Assembly (NCBI RefSeq): GCF_003426815.1
Contig: NZ_QKYK01000005.1
Coordinates: forward strand, 124,001-188,000
Reading direction: 5' to 3'
Origin: Desertimonas flava
GTDB lineage: Bacteria; Actinomycetota; Acidimicrobiia; Acidimicrobiales; Ilumatobacteraceae
Length of the DNA stretch: 64,000 bases
Both the position numbers and the translations under genes were made by a program. Below are positions 44,114 through 53,012 of this stretch, piece by piece (the stretch's first letter is position 1; each line of letters opens with the position of its first letter). The notes under the pieces were generated by a model. The model did not search any database. It was not told where the DNA came from and saw only the letters and a list, made by a program, of their open reading frames with translations.

Positions 44114-45016
44114 ATGACCGCTCACCCGTCGTTCCAGATGCGCGTGCAACCCGTGGCCGTGCTCGGAGAGTTCGACGGTGGTCATCTCGGCCACCGGCGG
44201 CTCGTCGAGAGTGCCGTGGTGGTGGCCGCCCGGCTCGAGCGGCCGGTGGTCGGTATCGCCCTCGATGTGGCCGATCGGCCCGACGCGCTCACGAGTCCCG
44301 AGGATCGTGCCCGCTTCCTGGTCCGCAACGGCGTGACGGCGTGCCGCGTGCTGCAGGTGTCGGGCACCGACGTCGACGCCGACGAGCTCGCCAAGGCGAT
44401 CCAGGGCACGTGCTCGCCTGCGGTGGTGATGACGGCGTGCGCCCCTCCCCCCGGCGCCACGGGCGATGCGCGCTACCCCGACCTGGTGGCCGCCCTGCGT
44501 CGACGCGGCGTCGACGCCCTCGAGGTGCCACGGGTCGAGGACGCCGACGGGCCGATCACCAGCTCCCGGGTGCGTGCCGCGTTGCGGCAGGGCGACGTCG
44601 AGGCGGCCCGGCGCCTCCGCGGCGAGCGGTACACCCTCAACGGCACCGTCGTGCACGGCCAGCAGCTCGGGCGCACCATCGGGTTCCCGACCGCCAACCT
44701 CGCCCCGCATCCCCTGCGGCTCGTCCCGGCCAACGGCGTCTATGCCGCCGCAGCGACGCTCGCCGACGGACGCCGGTTCGACGCCGCGGTCAACGTCGGC
44801 GTGCGGCCGACGGTGGAGTCCGACGGCGTCCGCGTGGTGGAGGCCCATCTCCTCGACTTCGACGACGACATCTACGGCGAGCCGATCACGCTCGAGTTCG
44901 CCCGGCGGCTCCGTGACGAGCAGCGCTTCGGCAGCCTCGACGCCCTGACGGAGCAGCTCACCGCCGACGTCGCCGACGCCCGGGCCATCGCCCCGTCGAG
45001 CGACGCCGACGCCTGA
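44114..45016 (+). CDS. RibF-like riboflavin kinase with a degenerate FAD synthetase domain
   Basis: The 300-residue protein has the RibF layout. The C-terminal flavokinase is intact: LGRTIGFPTANL, VNVGVRPTVE and VEAHLLDFDDDIYGE. The N-terminal adenylyltransferase keeps GEFDGGHLGH (HxGH) and ITSSRVR, but the usual TFxPHP and GxxFRFG segments read IALDVAD and CAPPPGATGDARYP. FMN synthesis looks secure; FAD synthesis is doubtful. It could support the many flavin enzymes in the window. ATG at 44114 is chosen because the upstream frame is not coding-like. Confidence 0.82.
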   Translation: MTAHPSFQMRVQPVAVLGEFDGGHLGHRRLVESAVVVAARLERPVVGIALDVADRPDALTSPEDRARFLVRNGVTACRVLQVSGTDVDADELAKAIQGTCSPAVVMTACAPPPGATGDARYPDLVAALRRRGVDALEVPRVEDADGPITSSRVRAALRQGDVEAARRLRGERYTLNGTVVHGQQLGRTIGFPTANLAPHPLRLVPANGVYAAAATLADGRRFDAAVNVGVRPTVESDGVRVVEAHLLDFDDDIYGEPITLEFARRLRDEQRFGSLDALTEQLTADVADARAIAPSSDADA

Positions 45017-45045
45017 CCACCCCGCTCCCCCCCACCCCAACCCAC

Positions 45046-45104
45046 CCGAGTGTTGAACCGCGCCCGAGTGCTGAATGTCCGGACGCCCGGCATTCCACAC
45101 TCGG
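45046..45104. terminator. Bidirectional hairpin between convergent genes, with two alternative left arms
   Basis: CACTCGG at 45098-45104 can pair with CCGAGTG at 45064-45070 (extended by AATG/CATT) or with CCGAGTG at 45046-45052 (extended to TTGAA/TTCCA). The element lies between ribF and the SAF-domain gene, which end 94 bases apart, and probably terminates both. Confidence 0.5.
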
Positions 45105-45110
45105 ATGGGT

Positions 45111-45938
45111 CTATGGGTCGGCCTCGACGAGGACGTCGGCGGGATCCATCGGCGTGACGCCCGTGGGCACCGGTTGCTGGACGGACGGATCATCAGCCGC
45201 GCCGGAGTCGGCGGCGCCGGGCCACGTCACGGGGACGGCCTCGTCGCAGTCGGTGCTCGCTCCCGCTGCCCTCGCGGCGGCCGCCTCGGCCTCCGGCGAG
45301 TTGGGCCGGGCGATGACCACGCGGTCGGACAGCGCGACGGCGGCGACGGCGTCGTCGTCCACCTCGAGCGACACCGCGACCGCCCCCGACCCACCGGCCG
45401 ACGAGCCCGGCGCGCGGTGGGGAGCCGATGTGACCGTGGCATCGACGATCGACACCGCCGAGGACGATCCGCACGACTGCGTGTCGACGAGGACGAGCAC
45501 GACGCCGTCACCGACGGCGACCTCGGCGGGCACGTCGCCTCCATCGGCGACGACCGACACCAAGGCCCGGCCGGGCGTGACGAGTGGGCCGGACTGGAGG
45601 TTGTCGTCGACGAGCAAGGCCCCGGCGGCGAGGCGATAGCGGGCATAGTGGCCCACGACCTCGTCGAGCCGACCGGCGGCGATCGTGGGGATCTCGTCGC
45701 CGCTTCCGACGGCGACGACGCTGAGATGTTCAGCAGTGACCACGTCGCCCGCGGCGACCTCGCCGCGCACGATCAACACGTCGTGTCGCTCGGACGCTCG
45801 GGCCATCAGGGCCCAGCACGACAGCACCCCGCCGACCACCAAGATCAGCCCGACGACGAGGCGCCACGGCCGGACTGGCGGCCGGATCCGCAACCGCGGC
45901 GACGACGGAGCGCGGATGATCTCGTCAGCCGGGCTCAC
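45111..45938 (-). CDS. SAF-domain membrane-anchored protein
   Basis: The 275-residue protein has one N-terminal helix (WRLVVGLILVVGGVLSCWALM) and then a SAF-like domain (VLIVRGEVAAGDVVTAEHLSVV, YRLAAGALLVDDNL). SAF domains occur in CpaB/FlgA pilus-assembly proteins and antifreeze-like proteins; the arrangement here is CpaB-like. The tail is Ala/Asp-rich and likely disordered. GTG at 45938 overlaps the upstream gene by 14 bases. No other pilus genes are in the window. Confidence 0.78.
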   Translation of the reverse strand: MSPADEIIRAPSSPRLRIRPPVRPWRLVVGLILVVGGVLSCWALMARASERHDVLIVRGEVAAGDVVTAEHLSVVAVGSGDEIPTIAAGRLDEVVGHYARYRLAAGALLVDDNLQSGPLVTPGRALVSVVADGGDVPAEVAVGDGVVLVLVDTQSCGSSSAVSIVDATVTSAPHRAPGSSAGGSGAVAVSLEVDDDAVAAVALSDRVVIARPNSPEAEAAAARAAGASTDCDEAVPVTWPGAADSGAADDPSVQQPVPTGVTPMDPADVLVEADP

Positions 45939-46827
45939 CGACCGCCTGGATCTCGAAGACCTCGTAGTCGAACGTCCGCTGCGAGGTTGCCGGGTCGAGC
46001 ATCGCCGGACCGCTGAACGACGTGACCAGCTCGACCGACCAGATGCCCGTGACGGTCACCTGCCGCACACCGATGTCGGCACTGCGGCGGTAGGTGTACC
46101 CGCACGGACCCTGCTCATCGGTGTCGGGATCGACGATGGGCGTGCCGAGGCCGTCGCACTCCACCACGTCGCCGTTGCCCATGTCCCAGCGGATGCTCTG
46201 GAAGCGGGCGGTCGCGCCGGCCCACACCGAGCCCGCTTGGGCGACGACGTTGATCTGACCGGGATCGTCGACCGCCAGCCACAGCCCGAAGTTCGCCGGC
46301 GCGCCGACGTCGGGGGGTGGACTGATGTCGACCGCCGGCGCCGGGACCACGGCGCGGACACGGCTCACCGCCGTGTTGATCAACGCCTGCGGATCGATGG
46401 CCTCCGGTGGTGGCACCCAGCGCAGGGCGACGTCTCCGCCGCAGTTGACGATCATGTACTGCTCGACGCCGGGGCCCGGGCTGTCGACGTACTCGCCCGT
46501 GGCGTGATCGCGATACGACGTGACGGCCTCCCCGTCGACGACGTCGTACTCGCTGTGCGGCACCGGCGAGTACGTACACGGCGGCGATGTCGCTCCCGCC
46601 GACCCCGACGCCACGTGATCCGTCCGCACCACCACGTCCTCCGCGTACACATTGACCGTGTCCCCCTGCACCGTCGCCCCTGCCGGCACCTCCGGCGCCG
46701 CCGGAGCTGGCGGTGCCGCGGAGGGACTCTCGTCAGAATCTCCGGTGGAGGACGTTCCCGCAGCGGCGGCCGGAACCGATCTCACAAGCGCCATGGCCAG
46801 CAGCGCGACCGGGATCATCCGGCGCAC
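45925..46827 (-). CDS. Secreted protein of unknown function
   Basis: The 300-residue protein has a signal peptide (MRRMIPVALLAMALVRSVPAAAA) and a Pro/Ala/Ser linker. Its extracellular domain carries PKD-like beta-strand text (FQSIRWDMGNGDVVEC, YTYRRSADIGVRQVTVTG). Several Cys suggest disulfides. It is coupled to both neighbours by overlaps, forming a three-gene secretion or surface cluster with the SAF protein. GGGAGC lies 7 bases before GTG 46827. Confidence 0.72.
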   Translation of the reverse strand: MRRMIPVALLAMALVRSVPAAAAGTSSTGDSDESPSAAPPAPAAPEVPAGATVQGDTVNVYAEDVVVRTDHVASGSAGATSPPCTYSPVPHSEYDVVDGEAVTSYRDHATGEYVDSPGPGVEQYMIVNCGGDVALRWVPPPEAIDPQALINTAVSRVRAVVPAPAVDISPPPDVGAPANFGLWLAVDDPGQINVVAQAGSVWAGATARFQSIRWDMGNGDVVECDGLGTPIVDPDTDEQGPCGYTYRRSADIGVRQVTVTGIWSVELVTSFSGPAMLDPATSQRTFDYEVFEIQAVGEPG

Positions 46828-47546
46828 CGCGTTGCTCCCATCAGCTCCTCAGAGATTCGGCGGTTGTGCCACAGCTGCCAGCGCCCCTCCTCAGGGATCA
46901 ACGTGAACTCCGCCAGGGTCGCAACCGGCTCGTCATTGACGATCACATCTGATCCGTCCGGGCCACCGCCAGGTTCGTACAGCACAAGTGTGTCGACATA
47001 ACAGGCGACTATTTGACTCCGCTGATACGGCTCGTGGAAGAATTCGACGGACTCGATCTTCAGACTCCATTGCGAGTTCGGATTCGGGTAGACACGTAGT
47101 CCGCCCTCGCGGAGTTCCTCGCGAAGCGCCTCCATGAGACCCCGTGCCTGACCACTGCGCGCATAAGCCGCATCGAGGTCTTGGTCAAGGCCCGGGGCAT
47201 CGGGATCCATCTGGGCCACCACGAGAAGCTCCCGCGCCTCATAGAGGGCGTTGACGACCTCCATCGCTTCGGGGCCGAGCGGTTCGTCGGGGAGAACCAG
47301 CAGTCCCGCAGCCGGCGATGGGGCGACGGTCGTCGTGGTCTGGCCGGGCGCCGTCACCACCGTCGTCGTCGACGTGGTCGGGCCGGCGGTGAACGGCGGG
47401 ACCGTCGGCGGCGGTGTGGTGGTGGTCGCGGTCGACGACGGTGGCTCCGAGGTCGCACCGACCGGCACGACGGTCGCCGCAGTCAGTGCGAGCGCAGCCG
47501 CGCTCACCGTGATCGTCGCCACCCCGATCGATCTCAGCGACGTCAT
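46815..47546 (-). CDS. Secreted protein of unknown function
   Basis: The 243-residue protein has a signal peptide (MTSLRSIGVATITVSAAALALTAATVVPVGA), a long Thr/Pro linker and a C-terminal NTF2-like domain (ALYEARELLVVAQ... WSLKIESVEFF... RWQLWHNRR). GGAGG lies 6 bases before ATG 47546, while GTG 47552 abuts it, so the ATG is preferred. It starts the three-gene cluster. The 288-base gap to the divergent WS/DGAT gene holds no gene. Confidence 0.72.
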   Translation of the reverse strand: MTSLRSIGVATITVSAAALALTAATVVPVGATSEPPSSTATTTTPPPTVPPFTAGPTTSTTTVVTAPGQTTTTVAPSPAAGLLVLPDEPLGPEAMEVVNALYEARELLVVAQMDPDAPGLDQDLDAAYARSGQARGLMEALREELREGGLRVYPNPNSQWSLKIESVEFFHEPYQRSQIVACYVDTLVLYEPGGGPDGSDVIVNDEPVATLAEFTLIPEEGRWQLWHNRRISEELMGATRCAG

Positions 47547-47834
47547 CGGCACCCTCCGTTCATCTGCCGCCGCGTCTGCTCGGTGCCGGAACCGTACCAG
47601 TCAGTCATGCCCTCCCAGAGCGCGACGACAATCGGGAAACGGCAAAGAAACCTCGGAGCGCCGCTGCGTTCCCCGATGCGGGCCGCTCCGGACGCTCGCG
47701 GGCTCCGGGCGTGGCAGAGTGAGCGGCACGACAAGGGGGAAATGGAATGCCGAGGCAGCCCTCGTGATCCGCACTGCGCACACCACGACACCCACAGCAC
47801 GCGCGACAGGCGCCTGCCCGCTCGGAGGATGGCG

Positions 47835-49550
47835 ATGAAGCAGCTCACCGGCCTCGACGCGACCTTCCTCTACATGGAGACGCCGAACACGTTCGGACAC
47901 GTCACGGGTCTGATGCTCTTCGATCGTCCGACGCCCGACTTCGACCCCTTCGCCGCCGTGCACGACATGTACGCGTCGCTGGTCGGGCGGATCGAGCCGA
48001 TGCGCCGGCGGCTCGTCGAGGTGCCGCTCGGCCTCGATCATCCCTACTGGATCTTCGATCCCAACTTCGATCTCGACTTCCACATCCGGGCGCTCAACAT
48101 CCCCAAGCCGGGGCTGGTCGACCAGCTCGCCGATCAGGTGGCGCGCATCGTCGGACGGGCGATGGACCGCAGCCGGCCACTGTGGGAGGTGTACGTCATC
48201 GAAGGGCTCGCCGACGGGTCGTGGGGGCTGCTCACCAAGTACCACCACGCCACGATCGACGGCGCCGCCGGCCAGCTGATGCTCGAGATGATCCTGTCGG
48301 CCGATCCCCATGTCCCGCCGCCCGAGCCGAGCCCGGACTGGGAGCCCGAGGCCATCCCCACGCCGGCCGAGCTGCTGCGGCTGACGGCGGCGAACCTCGC
48401 CCGCAACCCCATCAAGGCGGCGCGCACGCAACTCCGGCTGGTGCGCACGGCCGCCCAGGCGTTGGGGGTCTCCGACGTGTCGGGGGTGGCGGCCACGGCG
48501 TCCGACCTCTTGCGCCGGGCCGCCGGACGGGGAGCCGATCATCGTCCTCGCGTCAGCCTCCCGGTCACCCCCGCTCCGCCGACACCGTGGAACCGCACGA
48601 TCACCCCGCACCGCCGCTTCGCCCTGCGCACGACGTCGCTCGACAACATCAAGCGGCTGAAGCAGGTGACGGGCGGAACCGTCAACGACATCGTCATGGC
48701 CATCTGCGCCGGCGGCCTGCGCTCGTACCTCCTCGCCCACGACGCCCTCCCCGACAAGCCGCTGCGGGCGATGGTGCCGGTGTCGATCCGCACCGGCAAC
48801 GAGTCCGACCCGTGGACCAACCGGGTGTCGGGCATCATCGCCGACCTGCCGACCAACGTCGACGACCCCATCGAGCGCATCGCCCGCTGTCACGAGGCGA
48901 TGGTGGTGGCAAAACGGCAGATGGAGTTGGTACCCGCCGAGGCCTTGATCGACATCACGCAGTTCTCGCCGCCGGTGCTCTCCACGGCAGCGGTCCGCCT
49001 GGCGTCCCAGCTCAAGCTCGCCGACCGGGTGAACATGCCCGTCAACCTGGTGATCTCCAACGTGCCCGGCCCGCGCGAGCCGCTCTACTTCCAGGGCGCC
49101 CAGATGCTGCACCAGTTTCCCGTGTCGATCGTGACCGACGGTCAGGGCCTCAACATCACGGTCCAGAGCTACATGGACCGGCTCGGCTTCGGCTTCATCG
49201 CCGATCGCGACCTGGTCCCCGACGTGTGGGATCTGGCCGACTTCCACATCGCCGAGATCGATCGGCTCTTCGAGGCGTCAGGCGCCGAGCGGGCCGCCGC
49301 GCCCGAGCAGCCCGAGCCGCGCCGCGGTGCGATGCGCGACGTGATCGCCGCCCGCCAGGCCGACGGTCGAGCTCGCCATCAGCGATCGGCGCCGACGACC
49401 GAGCAGCGCACGGCGCCGTCCCCGCGTGCGGACGGCGTCAAGCGACCGGCCGCGGCGAAGAAGCTGCCGGCCACGAAGCCGGCGGCTACGAAACAGACAG
49501 CTACGAAGCGGGCGCCGACCGCTGCCAAGAAGCCGGCGGCCGGGGCCTGA
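47835..49550 (+). CDS. Wax ester synthase/diacylglycerol acyltransferase (WS/DGAT)
   Basis: The 571-residue protein begins MKQLTGLDATFLYMETP, canonical for WS/DGAT, and has the catalytic HHATIDG motif (H137-H138...D142) plus VNDIVMAICAGGLRSYL and NLVISNVPGPREPLY. It makes triacylglycerol or wax esters from acyl-CoA, a storage-lipid trait of actinobacteria. GGAGG is 6 bases before ATG 47835. The C-terminal ~110 residues add an Arg/Gln then Lys/Ala/Pro-rich tail resembling histone H1 or HupB tails, outside the usual enzyme length. Confidence 0.94.
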   Translation: MKQLTGLDATFLYMETPNTFGHVTGLMLFDRPTPDFDPFAAVHDMYASLVGRIEPMRRRLVEVPLGLDHPYWIFDPNFDLDFHIRALNIPKPGLVDQLADQVARIVGRAMDRSRPLWEVYVIEGLADGSWGLLTKYHHATIDGAAGQLMLEMILSADPHVPPPEPSPDWEPEAIPTPAELLRLTAANLARNPIKAARTQLRLVRTAAQALGVSDVSGVAATASDLLRRAAGRGADHRPRVSLPVTPAPPTPWNRTITPHRRFALRTTSLDNIKRLKQVTGGTVNDIVMAICAGGLRSYLLAHDALPDKPLRAMVPVSIRTGNESDPWTNRVSGIIADLPTNVDDPIERIARCHEAMVVAKRQMELVPAEALIDITQFSPPVLSTAAVRLASQLKLADRVNMPVNLVISNVPGPREPLYFQGAQMLHQFPVSIVTDGQGLNITVQSYMDRLGFGFIADRDLVPDVWDLADFHIAEIDRLFEASGAERAAAPEQPEPRRGAMRDVIAARQADGRARHQRSAPTTEQRTAPSPRADGVKRPAAAKKLPATKPAATKQTATKRAPTAAKKPAAGA

Positions 49551-49575
49551 CCGACGACGCCCGACGGCGTCAGCG

Positions 49576-49962
49576 TCAGGCGAGGGCGTGGCCGGTGGTG
49601 CTGTCGACGTGGTCGGGGATGTCCGTTTCGTCGCCGGTCGACGACGTGCCGGTCGGTTCGAACATCAGGATCGACGCGCCCGGGGACGACGGTCGGTGGT
49701 ACTGGCCCTTGGGCACGACGAACACGTCACCGCGCCCGAGCGACACGCTGCGCTCGCTGCCGTCGCTCTCGCGCAGGGCGATGTCGAAGCGCCCGTCGAG
49801 CACGAGGAAGAACTCGTCGGTGTCCGTGTGATTGTGCCAGAGGTGCTCGCCCTCGACGTGGGCGATGCGCACGTCGTAGTCGTTCACCCGGGCCACGATC
49901 CGCGGGCTCCAGCGCTCGGTGAACGCTGCCAGGGCTTGTTCGAGATTGATCACGTCGGCCAT
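49576..49962 (-). CDS. Cupin-domain protein
   Basis: The 128-residue single cupin barrel has metal-binding motif 1 HLWHNHTDTDEFFLVLDG and motif 2 GDVFVVPKGQYHRP. Such small cupins are often dioxygenases, isomerases or binding proteins; nothing here decides which. It converges on the WS/DGAT gene and stands 73 bases ahead of the thiolase stop. Confidence 0.85.
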   Translation of the reverse strand: MADVINLEQALAAFTERWSPRIVARVNDYDVRIAHVEGEHLWHNHTDTDEFFLVLDGRFDIALRESDGSERSVSLGRGDVFVVPKGQYHRPSSPGASILMFEPTGTSSTGDETDIPDHVDSTTGHALA

Positions 49963-50035
49963 CCGCCAACTCTGCCAGCGCCGTGGCGATCCGGCACGCG
50001 GACGAATGACCCGTGCACCGTGGGTCGATCGATCG

Positions 50036-51283
50036 TCAGACGCGCTCGAGGATGATCGCCGGGGCCATGCCGCCGGCCGCGCACATCGTCACCAGGCCGT
50101 AACGGCCGCCCGTCCGCTCGAGCTCGTCGAGCACGGTGCCGATGAGCATCGCGCCCGTCGCCGCGATCGGGTGGCCGAGCGCCATCGCGCCGCCGTTGAC
50201 GTTCACCTTCGAGCGGTCGAGGTCGAGGTCGCGGATGAACTTCTCGGCGACGACCGAGAACGCCTCGTTGATCTCCCAGAGGTCGATGTCGTCGACGGTC
50301 AATCCCGCCCGCGACAGCGCTTTCTTGGCCGCCGGCACGGGAGCGTTGAGCATCAACGTCGGGTCGTCGCCCATGTTCACGGCGGCGACGACGCGAGCCC
50401 GCGGGGTCCAGCCGCGCGCCTCGGCGGCCTCGCCGCTGGCGATGAGGACGGCCGCAGCACCGTCGACGACGCCCGAGCTGTTGCCGGCGTGGTGGACGTG
50501 GTTGATCTCCACGTCCGGGTAGCGGGCGAGCACCATCGAGCGCAGCGTCGTGCCCTGGTCGTCGAGCGGGAAGTCGGCCATGGCGGCGAACGACGGCGCC
50601 AGCTGGGCGAGACCCTCGAGCGTGGTCTGCGGCCGGGGGAACTCCTCACGGTCGAGCGCCAGCGTGCCGTCCTCGCGGTACACGGGCACGAGGCTCTTGT
50701 CGAAGCGCCCCTCGGCGATGGCCGTCGCCGCCCGCTGCTGCGAGACGTACGCCAGCTCGTCGAGCGCCTCGCGCGGGATGCCCTCGATCGTGGCGATGGC
50801 GTCGGCCGCGACGCCTTGATGGGTCTGGGGATGGCGAGCACGGAGCCGCAGGTTGCCGGCGTCCATCAGTGGGCCGCGCAGCGGCAGCTGGATCTCCCCG
50901 AGGGCCGGGTGGCGCGACATCATCTCGCAACCACCGGCGATGACGACGTCCTCGAGGCCGGACATCACCGATGCCGCGGCGAGGTTGGTGGTGGTGATGC
51001 CCGAGCCGCAGAAGCGGTCGAGCGTGACGCCCGACGCCTTGGTGTCGTAGCCGGCGTCGAGCAGCGCCATGCGGGCGAGGTCGCCACCCTGGGGGCCGAC
51101 CTGCATCGACGTGCCGAAGAGGACGTCGTCGACCTCGGCGGTGTCGAGATCGTTGCGGTCGCGGATGGCGGCCAGCACGGTGGCGCCGAGCTGCTGGGGA
51201 TGGATGTCGGCGAGGGCACCCTTGCCCACCTTGCCGATCCCGCGGGGCGTGCGGCAGGCGTCGATGATGAAGGCTTCGGACAT
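50036..51283 (-). CDS. Acetyl-CoA C-acyltransferase (thiolase)
   Basis: The 415-residue thiolase is complete: nucleophilic Cys92 in DRFCGSG, GGAMALGHPIAATGA with the catalytic His, and the second Cys in CAAGGMAPAI. It contrasts with the two Cys-less homologues in the catabolic island. It should cleave 3-oxoacyl-CoA in beta-oxidation or condense acetyl-CoA. GGAGGAAT precedes ATG 51283. Confidence 0.94.
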   Translation of the reverse strand: MSEAFIIDACRTPRGIGKVGKGALADIHPQQLGATVLAAIRDRNDLDTAEVDDVLFGTSMQVGPQGGDLARMALLDAGYDTKASGVTLDRFCGSGITTTNLAAASVMSGLEDVVIAGGCEMMSRHPALGEIQLPLRGPLMDAGNLRLRARHPQTHQGVAADAIATIEGIPREALDELAYVSQQRAATAIAEGRFDKSLVPVYREDGTLALDREEFPRPQTTLEGLAQLAPSFAAMADFPLDDQGTTLRSMVLARYPDVEINHVHHAGNSSGVVDGAAAVLIASGEAAEARGWTPRARVVAAVNMGDDPTLMLNAPVPAAKKALSRAGLTVDDIDLWEINEAFSVVAEKFIRDLDLDRSKVNVNGGAMALGHPIAATGAMLIGTVLDELERTGGRYGLVTMCAAGGMAPAIILERV

Positions 51284-51489
51284 GGGCGGGATTCCTCCGT
51301 ACAGGATGGGCGGCGTGCCGTCCCGAGCAGAGGGGACGATCGCGCCGAATGTACCGATCGCCCGGCCGGCACCCAGAGTCGGCCGCCCGAGCCCATGGTG
51401 GGCGTTCGTCACGCCTCATCGCCGCGAACTGTGAGCTGCCGGCGCGGGGATCCGCCTCCTCGGCTCACACCTCGGCGATCCGCGCGAGC

Positions 51490-52128
51490 ATGGCCGGCGT
51501 GAGGAACGAGCGGCCCACCGACGGCGAGGCGTCCGCACTCACCTTCCGCCCGGCGAACGAAGCGACGTGGGACGACATCCAGGCGGTGTTCGGCACGCGG
51601 GGCGGCGCGTCGCGCTGCCAGTGCCAACGGCAGGTGCTGGGCGACGGCGAGTGGTGGCACATGCCCGTCGAGGAGCGCGCCGCCCTGCTGCGCGAGCAGG
51701 CGCACGTGGACGATCCCGCTGCGTCGTCCACGGCAGGACTCGTGGCGTTCCTCGGCGACGAGCCGGTCGGCTGGGTCGCCGTTGCCCCTCGCACCACGTA
51801 TCGGCGTCTGCTCGGCAGCACCGTGGCGTGGAAGGACCGCAACGAGGACAAGAACGACGGCACGGTGTGGTCGGTCGTCTGCTTCGTCACCCGCGCCGGC
51901 TACCGCGGCGAGGGGCTCATGTACGAGCTCGCCGCGGCCGCCGTCGAGTTCGCCCGGGCCAGAGGCGCCGTGGCGCTCGAGGGCTATCCGATCGTGGCCA
52001 AAGGAGACGGGAAGATCACGTGGGACGAGGCCAGCGTCGGCACCCCGCAGGTGTTCGCCGCCGCCGGCCTCACCCAGGTGACCAGCCCGACGGTACGCCG
52101 TCGCGTGATGCGCGTCGACTTCCGCTGA
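51490..52128 (+). CDS. GNAT-family N-acetyltransferase
   Basis: The 212-residue protein has a GNAT fold with SVVCFVTRAGYRGEGLMYELAAAAVEFAR, including the acetyl-CoA pyrophosphate loop RGEGL. The N-terminal SRCQCQRQVLG stretch with paired Cys is common in a subgroup of unknown substrate. It diverges from the thiolase gene. A 14-base direct repeat, GCTGATCGGCCGGC, spans its stop (52124 and 52144). Confidence 0.82.
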   Translation: MAGVRNERPTDGEASALTFRPANEATWDDIQAVFGTRGGASRCQCQRQVLGDGEWWHMPVEERAALLREQAHVDDPAASSTAGLVAFLGDEPVGWVAVAPRTTYRRLLGSTVAWKDRNEDKNDGTVWSVVCFVTRAGYRGEGLMYELAAAAVEFARARGAVALEGYPIVAKGDGKITWDEASVGTPQVFAAAGLTQVTSPTVRRRVMRVDFR

Positions 52129-52157
52129 TCGGCCGGCGCCGGCGCTGATCGGCCGGC

Positions 52158-52203
52158 AAGTGTGAGCGGACGGCGCAGGTAACCGCGGTGTCCACTCGCA
52201 CTT
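52158..52203. terminator. Bidirectional hairpin between convergent genes
   Basis: AAGTGTGAGCGGAC (52158-52171) pairs with GTCCACTCGCACTT (52190-52203) over 13 of 14 positions, one of them G-U. It lies between the acetyltransferase and the pyridoxamine-oxidase-fold gene, whose ends are 97 bases apart. Confidence 0.55.
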
Positions 52204-52225
52204 CGCGTGGCGGCCGGTGCCGGCG

Positions 52226-52753
52226 TCAGGCGAACGTCCACTTCGTGGCGCCGTTGACGTCCTCGGCCGAACCGACGCCGACCGCCTGTTTGGTGGCCAC
52301 GCGGTAGAGGTTCCACGGCGGCGGGCCGCCGCTCGGCGCGGTGAACGGCGCCGTGAAGGCGTCACCGGACACCTCCGCCGGCCAACCCTGCGCTCGGTAG
52401 ACGCCGGCCACGCGCTCCAGCTCGCCGGCGTCGGTGACGCGCTCGGCTCGGCCGGTGAACACGACGTCGATGCCCGACAGGCGAGCGGTCAGGGTGCAGG
52501 CCGGGTTCGCCGCCAGGTTGCGGCCCTTCTGGGTGTCGGCGCCAGTCACCACGTACCAGGAGCCGTCGATCCACAGCGCGCCGACGGGTGCCGCGTGCGG
52601 TGTGCCGTCGGGGCGCACGGTGCCGAGCACGGTGAAGACGTCCTGGCCGGCGTCGGCGACGGTGTCGAGTCGCTGGGCGACGGAGTCCCACGACAGCGGC
52701 GTGTCGCCGTACTGGTCGAGGTTGATCGTGGCGGTGGGCTGGGGGTTCGTCAT
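52226..52753 (-). CDS. Pyridoxamine 5'-phosphate oxidase-fold (FMN/F420) protein
   Basis: The 175-residue split-barrel protein has VFTVLGTVRPDGTPHAAPVG, LWIDGSWYVVTG and KGRNLAANPACTLTAR, the flavin-binding core of PNPOx-like and F420-dependent reductases. Which cofactor it uses is not readable. AAAGGAACG precedes the ATG. The 259-base gap upstream holds a small CGTTC-GAT-GAACG palindrome and no gene. Confidence 0.85.
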   Translation of the reverse strand: MTNPQPTATINLDQYGDTPLSWDSVAQRLDTVADAGQDVFTVLGTVRPDGTPHAAPVGALWIDGSWYVVTGADTQKGRNLAANPACTLTARLSGIDVVFTGRAERVTDAGELERVAGVYRAQGWPAEVSGDAFTAPFTAPSGGPPPWNLYRVATKQAVGVGSAEDVNGATKWTFA

Positions 52754-52950
52754 CGTCGTTCCTTTCGTTCGATGAACGGGGCGACGTCCCCGCTCGACAC
52801 ATCGACGAACCCCGCCCCCGGAATCGACACCCGTCCCTCACCATTCTCGCTCTCCGGCCCCGCTCGCAGGACTCGCGGCCGCCTGCTGGCAAGTTCACGA
52901 GTTGACCGGTGGAGGGCGTCCGGCATCACCGGCTGCCGATCTCGCCCCGA

Positions 52951-52993
52951 GCGATGAGCCACACCCGCACATACCGCGGCCCAGGCTCATCGC
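52951..52993. terminator. Stem-loop downstream of the FAD-linked oxidase
   Basis: GCGATGAGCC (52951-52960) and GGCTCATCGC (52984-52993) are perfect 10-base arms around a 23-base loop, 20 bases past the oxidase stop. It probably acts as a 3'-end or terminator structure; no U-tract is present. Confidence 0.4.
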
Positions 52994-53012
52994 GGCGGGG
53001 TACCGGCTGCCG

